This document shows, in pieces, positions 1 through 4,450 of a stretch of DNA of 6,383 nt (the first letter of the stretch is position 1; the number at the start of each line of letters is the position of its first letter). The stretch is from DG-33 sp964345105 (GTDB lineage: Archaea; Hadarchaeota; Hadarchaeia; Hadarchaeales; Hadarchaeaceae), in the NCBI GenBank assembly GCA_964345105.1, contig CAYFPZ010000076.1:1-6383 (forward strand). The letters are read 5' to 3'. Under the pieces are notes generated by a model. The model saw only the letters and a list, made by a program, of their open reading frames with translations. It was not told the DNA's origin and did not search any database. A program made the position numbers and the translations under genes.

Positions 1-1
1 A

Positions 2-109
2 TTAAGCTAAAGTGAAAAGGTACTCTCCGAAGTTCTCCTTAAAAGTCCTGACCTCGAATTTTTTCAAAGTCCTTTTAATAAGGTCATGAATTTGAAGGTC
101 GTAAGCCAT
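2..109 (-). CDS. Small hypothetical protein, 35 aa
   Basis: This short complete frame starts at ATG 109 and ends with TAA at 4-2. An in-frame ATG also lies at 115. I recognise no family. The peptide is charged and could form an amphipathic helix (IHDLIKRTLKKFEVRTFKEN). In its favour, a GGTGG stretch (120-116) sits at ribosome-binding distance from ATG 109, and a TATA-like run (152-139) followed by the shared operator lies at the right distance upstream. That is the arrangement seen at the other divergent promoter in this window. It could be a genuine small protein, the start of a frameshifted gene running off the window, or chance. Confidence 0.35.
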   Translation of the reverse strand: MAYDLQIHDLIKRTLKKFEVRTFKENFGEYLFTLA

Positions 110-121
110 ACCCATCCACCG

Positions 122-133
122 TTAATTATATAA
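122..133 (+). promoter_or_regulatory. TATA-like element for tRNA-Cys
   Basis: TTAATTATATAA is centred about 26-28 bases before position 155, the expected archaeal spacing for a start a few bases ahead of the mature tRNA 5' end at 160. Its downstream end runs into the operator at 130-142, so a protein bound there should interfere with TBP/TFB or polymerase. Confidence 0.5.
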
Positions 134-142
134 CACCGTTAT
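130..142. promoter_or_regulatory. Operator site A, 13-bp inverted repeat (tRNA-Cys / small ORF)
   Basis: ATAAC-ACC-GTTAT is a perfect 5-bp inverted repeat around a 3-bp spacer. It is one of four related sites in the window (consensus WTAACACYSTTAT), all at promoters. An additional GTTAA half-site lies at 121-125. Sitting between divergent genes, it could control both tRNA-Cys with the editing domain and the small ORF. The bound protein is inferred to be the HTH regulator encoded at 661-1041. Confidence 0.65.
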
Positions 143-152
143 ATTTATATAT
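139..152 (-). promoter_or_regulatory. TATA-like element for the minus-strand small ORF
   Basis: Read on the minus strand the run is ATATATAAATATAA. Its centre lies about 26 bases before position 120, which would give a short leader ahead of ATG 109. It overlaps the 13-bp operator at 130-142. The call rests on A/T composition and spacing only. Confidence 0.35.
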
Positions 153-159
153 TGCAAGT

Positions 160-234
160 GCCGGGATGGCCGAGTAGCTTAGGCGGCGGTCTGCAGAACC
201 GCTTACGGGGGTGCAATTCCCTCTCCCGGCTCCA
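160..234 (+). tRNA. tRNA-Cys (anticodon GCA)
   Basis: The acceptor stem 160-166/224-230 pairs perfectly. The anticodon stem 186-190/198-202 is also perfect around the loop with anticodon GCA at 193-195. The discriminator base is T231, as expected for cysteine, and CCA is encoded at 232-234. The D stem is 169-171/182-184, the variable loop is 4 nt, and the T stem 207-211/219-223 contains one G-T pair. The oddity is the elbow: the D loop reads AGTAGCTT and the T loop TGCAATT. Alignment gives A18 and G55 in place of the near-universal G18 and U55, while G19, C56, U54 and A58 are kept. All stems are intact, so it looks functional. It is probably transcribed with the gene that starts 9 bases downstream. 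Confidence 0.93.
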
Positions 235-243
235 AGTGAGCAC

Positions 244-696
244 ATGAAGATATTGTTTATCCACGCGGATTATTTAAATTACAGGGTGAGAGAAAAGGCG
301 AAATTCGCGGAAGAGATTGGGCCAGAAAACAGGGCAGGGGAGATGCGAGATCCACTCATCGCTTTCATCTGCGTGGAGAAGGTGGATGAACTGGTGAATG
401 GGCCAGTTGAAAAAGCCGTGGCGGAAATTCAAGACATCGCGTCTAGAGTTAAAGTTAAGAACATCGTGATATTCCCGTTTGCCCATCTTTCATGCGAATT
501 AGGTTCTCCCACGTTCGCGAGCCACTTGCTGGTTGGCATCGAAGCTAAATTGAAAGGGGATGGCTACAGGGTTCTCCGAGTGCCGTTCGGTTGGTATAAT
601 ATGTTTGAATTCAAAAGCAAGGGGCACCCACTTGCGGTTCTCTCTAGGACGGTGCCAAGGTCAACCAAGGCAGATCCTGCAGCCTTCCTCCTTTAG
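244..696 (+). CDS. Free-standing threonyl-tRNA synthetase editing domain (archaeal ThrRS-ED type)
   Basis: The 150-residue protein matches the archaeal N-terminal editing domain of ThrRS, which shares its fold with D-aminoacyl-tRNA deacylases and hydrolyses Ser mischarged on tRNA-Thr. Visible landmarks are the start MKILFIHADY, the AFICVEKVDE strand, FPFAHLS with H81, PFGWY near 114-118, and KSKGHPLAVLSRT (124-136) with K126, where the family places its key lysine. The protein stops about 14 residues after this domain, so no catalytic ThrRS body is attached. Split editing and catalytic ThrRS genes are known in some archaea; the catalytic gene is not in this window. ATG 244 is preferred because the frame upstream lies inside the tRNA. 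No clear ribosome binding site fits between them, so after tRNA 3' processing the mRNA would be nearly leaderless. Its last 36 bases overlap the convergent HTH gene. Confidence 0.85.
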   Translation: MKILFIHADYLNYRVREKAKFAEEIGPENRAGEMRDPLIAFICVEKVDELVNGPVEKAVAEIQDIASRVKVKNIVIFPFAHLSCELGSPTFASHLLVGIEAKLKGDGYRVLRVPFGWYNMFEFKSKGHPLAVLSRTVPRSTKADPAAFLL

Positions 697-1041
697 ATAG
701 GGAGCGGATTTTGTATGCAAGACGCAGAGAATTTCCTTCATCTTCATTTTTTTACAGATGTTGCAGTACATCTGGATGATTCGGCTGTGCCGAACTTCCA
801 CCTTAGCGATAGCATTCGAGAGTTCCCTCATTGACCGCGCTATCTCCCGCCTCTTGAAAAGCCTAGCGTAACCTGAACCTCGCAGTTCGCTGAGGTACTG
901 GCTCACCGCTGGCTGGGTGATTCCGAGCTTGCGTGCCACCTCGACCTGGCTTAGCTGATGGCGCTCGATGAGTTCCTTGACCAACATCGCCCTTATCGCA
1001 GGGAGGACATCTTTGACCACAACTTCGCAGGGGGGCCTCAT
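661..1041 (-). CDS. COG2522-type HTH transcriptional regulator with Cys-rich C-terminal sensor domain
   Basis: This is a 126-residue DNA-binding protein. The N-terminus (MRPPCEVVVKDVLPAIRAML) is typical, from memory, of the archaeal XRE-like COG2522 family, also found fused to ThiN in the thiamine regulator ThiR. The helix-turn-helix spans about residues 31-51, with SQVEVARKLGITQPAVSQYL. Instead of ThiN there is a short C-terminal domain with C93-x2-C96-x9-C106-x2-H109-x11-C121-x2-C124, able to hold an Fe-S cluster or Zn; C5 is a sixth cysteine. ATG 1041 is chosen because it begins the conserved start and lies about 24 bases after a TATA-like element, implying a leaderless mRNA; ATG 1050 would add three residues. 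Operator B lies just upstream, suggesting autoregulation. It follows the isc genes on the same strand with a 35-base gap, so it may also be read through from them. Confidence 0.8.
   Translation of the reverse strand: MRPPCEVVVKDVLPAIRAMLVKELIERHQLSQVEVARKLGITQPAVSQYLSELRGSGYARLFKRREIARSMRELSNAIAKVEVRHSRIIQMYCNICKKMKMKEILCVLHTKSAPYLKEEGCRICLG
747..753 (+). terminator. Possible T-run terminator for the tRNA-Cys/editing-domain transcript
   Basis: Seven consecutive T residues lie about 50 bases after the editing-domain stop on its coding strand. Archaeal RNA polymerase commonly terminates at such U-tracts. The run lies inside the convergent HTH gene, where it encodes AAA/AAG lysine codons, so it may simply be coding sequence. 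Confidence 0.22.
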
Positions 1042-1050
1042 GGTTATCAT

Positions 1051-1063
1051 TTAACACTGTTAT
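1051..1063. promoter_or_regulatory. Operator site B (HTH gene autoregulation)
   Basis: TTAAC-ACT-GTTAT matches the ATAAC-n3-GTTAT palindrome at 9 of 10 arm positions. An extra inverted half-site GTTAT at 1043-1047 with a 3-bp spacer makes a run of three half-sites, GTTAT-CAT-TTAAC-ACT-GTTAT, with an 8-bp period. It covers the region between the TATA-like element and the regulator's start codon, a standard position for autorepression. Direct contact by the HTH protein is inference. Confidence 0.65.
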
Positions 1064-1068
1064 AAAAA
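1060..1068 (-). promoter_or_regulatory. TATA-like element for the HTH gene
   Basis: On the minus strand the run is TTTTTATAA, centred about 25 bases before ATG 1041. It overlaps operator B. A second A/T run (TTAAAAC near 1080-1074) would instead fit a start near ATG 1050, so the exact promoter is open. Confidence 0.45.
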
Positions 1069-1076
1069 CTTCTGTT

Positions 1077-1775
1077 TTAACTTTTGGGTGCTTTCACCAG
1101 ATTGGTTTTTGCTAGTAAAATGAGGCCCATGGCTGCGTCTTCCTTGGAAGGGGCCTCCGTGGTGAAAAACAGCGCAAGATATCTTGCTGCACGCAAGGAT
1201 TTCTCAGACTCATCGGGAGATTTTCGCGCTTTTTCTAGATTGGCGTACACTTGATGCAACAATTCAGCATTTGGAAGTGCATCGACCTGCACAGCCGCCT
1301 GCTCTCCCAAAGCACATTTCCCACACTTCCCGGACGCGCAGTTGAGAGTCGGTTGCTTGCAGACTTCACATACGGCGGCGCCCCAGATTAAACGGGAAAC
1401 GGAATTCGCGACTCTCAAGATTTCATCTCGGTCGAGCGCTCGCTGAATTTTCAACTTACCATTCTTGAATATGCTTATCTCTTTGCCTTTGAACTTGAGC
1501 TTCGCGACACCCAAACTTGGGCTGCACTTCAGCTCTGCAAAGCGCCTCCGGTGAATCTCGAGCAGCGAGCAAAGGGTTTCGGGATCGATAAACTGTCCAG
1601 TGGGTTCCTTGGTGAGTTCGATGTCTGCCATTAATTTTCCTCGCTCTGACGCGCATGGCTGAACATACATCACAGTCTCCTTTCTCACTCTCATCAAATC
1701 TCGAACCTCGACTCCCTTTGAAAGCAAGCACTCCCCCCTGAATTTTGGGATTAATATTTGGCCGCCATTTGCCAT
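1077..1775 (-). CDS. Unrecognised cysteine-rich protein encoded after IscU
   Basis: I do not recognise this 232-residue soluble protein; it has no signal peptide or membrane segment. A cluster C136-x2-C139-x6-C146-x4-C151-x2-C154 (VCEVCKQPTLNCASGKCGKC) is suited to a metal or Fe-S cluster, and further cysteines lie at 16, 41, 69 and 84. The stretch before it (about 90-130: KLKFKGKEISIFKNGKLKIQ, then a helix) alternates like a small beta-sheet/helix module. The C-terminal part (about 165-225) looks all-helical and TPR-like. ATG 1775 is preferred over GTG 1781 because AAGGGG (1789-1784) lies 8 bases before it. GTG 1781 would instead overlap the iscU stop as GTGA. Tight coupling to iscU suggests a role in Fe-S assembly, delivery or iron/sulfur handling. 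Confidence 0.7.
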   Translation of the reverse strand: MANGGQILIPKFRGECLLSKGVEVRDLMRVRKETVMYVQPCASERGKLMADIELTKEPTGQFIDPETLCSLLEIHRRRFAELKCSPSLGVAKLKFKGKEISIFKNGKLKIQRALDRDEILRVANSVSRLIWGAAVCEVCKQPTLNCASGKCGKCALGEQAAVQVDALPNAELLHQVYANLEKARKSPDESEKSLRAARYLALFFTTEAPSKEDAAMGLILLAKTNLVKAPKS

Positions 1776-1777
1776 CT

Positions 1778-2209
1778 TCACAGCCCCTTAAGATCAGTCT
1801 GAGTTTCGCCTGACAGCTTCTGCCTGTACTCCTGTAGCGCCTTTTTCAGCGTTTTGTACGCAAGTACGGCGCAGTGCATCTTGAGGGCAGGAAGACCACC
1901 TAAAGCATCCGCGATTTGTTTGATGGTGATTTTTTTGGCCTCATCTACGGTTTTTCCCTTCACCATTTCCGTTGTCATTGAACCAGTGGCGATGTTCGCC
2001 GCGCACCCGAAAGAAAGGAACTTCGCGTCTACAATTTTGTCGTTTTCAATTTTCAAAAACATCTTGAACATATCGCCGCACTGGGGATCGCCTTCGATTG
2101 TAGTCACAGTTGGGTCTTCCATCTCTCCGATATTTTTGGGATCCTTGAATAGCTCGATCACCTTTTGGGTATACTTCAGCAGGCTCCGTTCTGTAAATTC
2201 AACTGGCAC
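1778..2209 (-). CDS. iscU: Fe-S cluster scaffold protein IscU
   Basis: This 143-residue protein is the scaffold on which [2Fe-2S]/[4Fe-4S] clusters are built before transfer to apoproteins. The three cluster cysteines are C44 (GDPQCGD), C69 (FGCAANIATGS) and C113 (KMHCAVLA). D46, which makes bound clusters labile, and H112 are also kept. The family's YTQKVIELFKDPKNIG start and GKTVDEAKKI helix are recognisable. The bacterial chaperone-binding LPPVK motif reads LPALK here; no HscA/HscB genes are present nearby. Translation starts at GTG 2209, with GAGGTGA 6-8 bases upstream overlapping the iscS stop. The 9-base gap to iscS indicates one transcript and probably coupled translation. Its partner IscS has an atypical active site, so the sulfur source is uncertain. 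Confidence 0.95.
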   Translation of the reverse strand: MPVEFTERSLLKYTQKVIELFKDPKNIGEMEDPTVTTIEGDPQCGDMFKMFLKIENDKIVDAKFLSFGCAANIATGSMTTEMVKGKTVDEAKKITIKQIADALGGLPALKMHCAVLAYKTLKKALQEYRQKLSGETQTDLKGL

Positions 2210-2218
2210 AGGCTCACC

Positions 2219-3391
2219 TCACAGCTCCTCAGGTTTTACTGGGCTTATCTTGCGCAAGTTCTCAATAACGCGCGGCACTACTTCCAGCACGTAGTCAATC
2301 TCCTCGGCCGTGTTGTACCTGCTCAGCGTGAACCTTATGGTTCCATGGGCGACTTCGGGCTTGACTCCTATAGCAGTCAGGACGTGGCTTGGTTCGAGCT
2401 TTCGCGTGGAACATGCGGATCCCGTAGCGACCGAAATCCCGTTCAGATCTAAGTGGAGCAACGCCGACTCGCCCTCCACTCCCTTGAATGAGTAGTTCAC
2501 GTTGGCGGGGCTGCGTTTCTCACCTCTAGGTCCATTGAGCACCACATGGGGCACGCGCTCCTCGATTCCTGCCATGAGCTTATCGCACAACTTCCGCATG
2601 TGCTCTACATGGCTGTTGAAATTTGCAAACGCTAACTCAGCCGCCTTACCAAAGCCGACGATTGCCGGGATATTCTCGGTGCCTGGCTTAAGCGGGAACA
2701 TAGAGATGTAGCCGTAAGATGTCGGTTTAATCTTTGTACCCTCCCGCACGTAAAGTGCACCAACGCCTTTAGGGCCGTGAATCTTGTGGGCACTCAGGCT
2801 CGTGAGGTCTATGCCCATTTTTTGCACATTGATTGGAACTCTTGCATACGAAGCGGCAGCATTCACGTGGAAATATATCTTATGTTTCTGCTCATGTAAC
2901 ATCTTTCCTATCTCCGCTATAGGTTCGATCGTACCTATCTCATCATTGACATGTGCCACACTGACGAGAATGGTTTTTTCGTTTATCAACTCTTGGAGTT
3001 GTTTTAAATCAACGAACCCCTGAGAGTCAACGTCTAAATAATCCACTTTGAACCCCTCTTTTTCAAGAATTTCACATGGCCGCAAAACTGATGGATTTTC
3101 GATCTTCGTCGTGATTATGTGGTTGCCACTTTTTCTATTGGCATGAACAAAGCCTCTAATGGCGAAATCGTTGGCCTCCGTCGCATTCGAAGTAAAAGTT
3201 ATCTCCTTTTGTTCAGCGTTCAGGGTATCAGCTATGGTTTTTTGGTTCTTTTCCACGGCATCTGCAGCCTCTTGCCCGAGTGAGTAAAGAAAGAGTGGAT
3301 GTCCAAATTTCTCGGTGAGGTACGGTAACATGGCGTCGAGTACCTCTCCAGCTACCGGGGTTGTTGTGCCATTGTCTAAGTAAGCTCTCAT
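2219..3391 (-). CDS. iscS: IscS/NifS-like protein with a degenerate PLP site
   Basis: This 390-residue fold-type I protein matches class I cysteine desulfurases over its whole length (YLDNGTTTPV start, FTSNATEAN, HVNDEIG, SAHKIHGPKG, PGTENIPAIVGFGKA, GSACSTRKLEPSHVL, IRFTLSRYN). It keeps the Schiff-base lysine K203, the mobile-loop cysteine C327 and the substrate-side arginine R353. However, the PLP-stacking His (E. coli H104) is N99 (IENPSVL), the pyridine-nitrogen Asp (D180) is N177 and the neighbouring Gln (Q183) is A180 (FHVNAAAS). The usual glycine-rich stretch after the lysine is replaced by SYGYISMFPL. Cysteine desulfurase activity is therefore doubtful; it may be a structural partner or cysteine ligand donor for IscU. 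ATG 3391 is chosen from the family N-terminus; ATG 3397 and TTG 3403 are also in frame. There is no good ribosome binding site, so leaderless translation is likely. It heads the isc cluster and carries operator D. Confidence 0.88.
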   Translation of the reverse strand: MRAYLDNGTTTPVAGEVLDAMLPYLTEKFGHPLFLYSLGQEAADAVEKNQKTIADTLNAEQKEITFTSNATEANDFAIRGFVHANRKSGNHIITTKIENPSVLRPCEILEKEGFKVDYLDVDSQGFVDLKQLQELINEKTILVSVAHVNDEIGTIEPIAEIGKMLHEQKHKIYFHVNAAASYARVPINVQKMGIDLTSLSAHKIHGPKGVGALYVREGTKIKPTSYGYISMFPLKPGTENIPAIVGFGKAAELAFANFNSHVEHMRKLCDKLMAGIEERVPHVVLNGPRGEKRSPANVNYSFKGVEGESALLHLDLNGISVATGSACSTRKLEPSHVLTAIGVKPEVAHGTIRFTLSRYNTAEEIDYVLEVVPRVIENLRKISPVKPEEL

Positions 3392-3406
3392 CGTCATTCC
3401 CAATAT

Positions 3407-3419
3407 ATAAGGGTGTTAA
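3407..3419. promoter_or_regulatory. Operator site D (iscS promoter)
   Basis: On the minus strand this reads TTAAC-ACC-CTTAT, the weakest of the four sites (8 of 10 arm positions), but it shares the ACC spacer with site A. It lies between the TATA-like element and the iscS start, as sites B and C do for their genes. Confidence 0.5.
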
Positions 3420-3427
3420 ATTATTAA
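3416..3427 (-). promoter_or_regulatory. TATA-like element for iscS
   Basis: TTAATAATTTAA on the minus strand is centred about 25 bases before position 3396. That would start transcripts at or just before ATG 3397/3391, giving a leaderless mRNA. The call is based on composition and spacing. Confidence 0.45.
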
Positions 3428-3517
3428 GAATATTTGCGCGGCCAGCAAGCATCTATGATGCAGTATCTACGAAGGAGAATCTAAAGAGGAAATTGGGGAA
3501 AAGCTGACGTTCTGTCG

Positions 3518-3530
3518 TGTGCATTGCACA
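3518..3530. repeat. 13-bp perfect palindrome in the iscS upstream gap
   Basis: TGTGCA-T-TGCACA is a perfect 6-bp inverted repeat around one base. It lies in the gap between iscS and the Cys-rich protein gene, about 120 bases upstream of the iscS start. It could be a binding site or a hairpin after the Cys-rich gene; no long U-tract follows on either strand, so a terminator is doubtful. Confidence 0.4.
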
Positions 3531-3549
3531 AAAGCATACAAAAGTATCG

Positions 3550-3561
3550 TGGTACGTACCA
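3550..3561. repeat. 12-bp perfect palindrome
   Basis: TGGTACGTACCA is self-complementary over its full length. It lies 19 bases from the 3518-3530 palindrome and close to two direct copies of GACGAACT (3571-3578 and 3592-3599, 21 bp apart). Function unknown; the rest of the 3428-3626 gap shows no gene that I can support. Confidence 0.4.
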
Positions 3562-3626
3562 AGCTTAGCCGACGAACTCCGTGGGTCGAGTGACGAACTT
3601 ATGCAAAATTTAAACCTGCTGGAAAG

Positions 3627-4355
3627 CTAACATCCGCAATCACCGCCTGTCGCGCATGAGGCCGCGTCGGGACAATCTGCACTGCCGCACAGCATCTTGA
3701 GAAGAGTTACACTGACAAAATCCGCTGCCTCGTAAGTTTCCTCATAGGTTTTGCCCTCGACGACAAATTTTCCGTCCCCGAGAACTCTCACTCTGGTTGA
3801 TTCCGCTCCACTTTCGGGGCCCTTTATCTGGATTATGGTGGCCTCGGGGGTGGCCTCTTCTAAGGATTGGATTTGAGAACCATATATGACAGAGTTTTGC
3901 AACTGGCCACCGGCTTTTGTATAAGCCAAACCATTGAATTTTCTACGATTGACTATTTGAATATATTGTGCTAAGTCAATGATAGCTGGCATTACCTCAT
4001 TTTCTTCATCCGGGTTTATCAGTATCGTAGTATGCAAAACATTTTCGCCCATCATTCCTAGGAGAAGTGCTGAGATTTTTGCCACCTCATTTTCTCCCGG
4101 TGCTTCAAATGGCACCGCTAGGGCTCGTCTAGGGTCTGTTTTAAATGGAAAACGTGCTCCTTCTACTTCTATAAAGTAATAATTCTCTTTAGAATCATAG
4201 GTCACTTGCCCAGTATACATGCCCAGTGGGATTGTGTAAGGCGAATCTGTGCTCGTGCCTGTTTGTCCGGTTAAAACTGCGTATGCTAACGTACACCCCA
4301 CGATAACAGAGAGACTACAAAAGGTGGTCACGATTTTCTTGGTTTTAAAATTCAT
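3627..4355 (-). CDS. Exported or membrane-anchored protein with Cys-rich C-terminal tail
   Basis: This is a 242-residue protein. The N-terminus is basic (MNFKTKK), followed by a hydrophobic segment at about 8-28. IVGC at 18-21 resembles a lipobox, so C21 may be lipidated; otherwise the segment is a simple anchor. The body (about 40-215) is soluble and mostly strand-forming, and I cannot assign a family. The stretch EEATPEATIIQIKGPESGA and the VEGKTYEETYEAADFV repeat-like end recall archaeal S-layer-type proteins only faintly. The last 20 residues hold five cysteines, C223, C228, C234, C240 and C242 (CGSADCPDAASCATGGDCGC), suggesting metal or cluster binding outside the cytoplasm. ATG 4355 is preferred over TTG 4382 because GGAGGGT lies 7 bases upstream. 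It diverges from the ABC transporter across a shared operator, so the two are probably co-regulated. Confidence 0.72.
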   Translation of the reverse strand: MNFKTKKIVTTFCSLSVIVGCTLAYAVLTGQTGTSTDSPYTIPLGMYTGQVTYDSKENYYFIEVEGARFPFKTDPRRALAVPFEAPGENEVAKISALLLGMMGENVLHTTILINPDEENEVMPAIIDLAQYIQIVNRRKFNGLAYTKAGGQLQNSVIYGSQIQSLEEATPEATIIQIKGPESGAESTRVRVLGDGKFVVEGKTYEETYEAADFVSVTLLKMLCGSADCPDAASCATGGDCGC

Positions 4356-4397
4356 CCCGTGACCCTCCGAGTTCGTAAACAAGTGGATTTGTAACTT

Positions 4398-4411
4398 AAA
4401 TATATATATAA
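4398..4411. promoter_or_regulatory. Bidirectional TATA-like element
   Basis: AAATATATATATAA is near-symmetric. A start about 26 bases to the right (near 4429) gives the permease gene a leader of about 20 bases with a ribosome binding site. A start about 26 bases to the left (near 4377) does the same for the Cys-rich protein gene. It overlaps the operator by four bases. Confidence 0.5.
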
Positions 4412-4420
4412 CAGTGTTAT
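4408..4420. promoter_or_regulatory. Operator site C (Cys-rich protein / ABC transporter)
   Basis: ATAAC-AGT-GTTAT is a perfect inverted repeat; on the minus strand the spacer reads ACT, as in site B. For the permease gene it lies between TATA and the expected start (a repressor position). For the minus-strand gene it lies just upstream of TATA, where it could repress or activate. An adjacent imperfect repeat, GTAAA-n4-TTTAC, is at 4421-4434. Confidence 0.65.
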
Positions 4421-4450
4421 GTAAAAAAGTTTACTAAAAGAAGGTATGGA

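Noticed and set aside
211..243. In-frame extension of the editing domain back to 211
   Set aside because: It lies inside the tRNA-Cys T arm and acceptor stem; the family's N-terminus begins at ATG 244.
1854..2294. Plus-strand frames opposite iscU and iscS (1854-2294, 2165-2452, 2784-3023 and others)
   Set aside because: They are the antisense of clearly conserved genes, have low-complexity Ser/Ile/Phe-rich translations and no recognisable domains.
2219..3391. IscS gene as a decaying pseudogene
   Set aside because: The frame is full length, K203, C327, the dimer-contact PGTEN segment and the C-terminal motifs are all intact, and it is tightly linked to a fully conserved iscU; active-site changes look specific rather than random.
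3518..3530. Intrinsic terminator for the Cys-rich protein gene
   Set aside because: The hairpin is short and no clear U-tract follows on the minus strand; kept only as a palindrome.
4356..4382. TTG 4382 as start of the Cys-rich exported protein
   Set aside because: It would place nine polar residues, including the ribosome binding site region GGAGGGT, before the signal segment; ATG 4355 has the proper spacing to that site.
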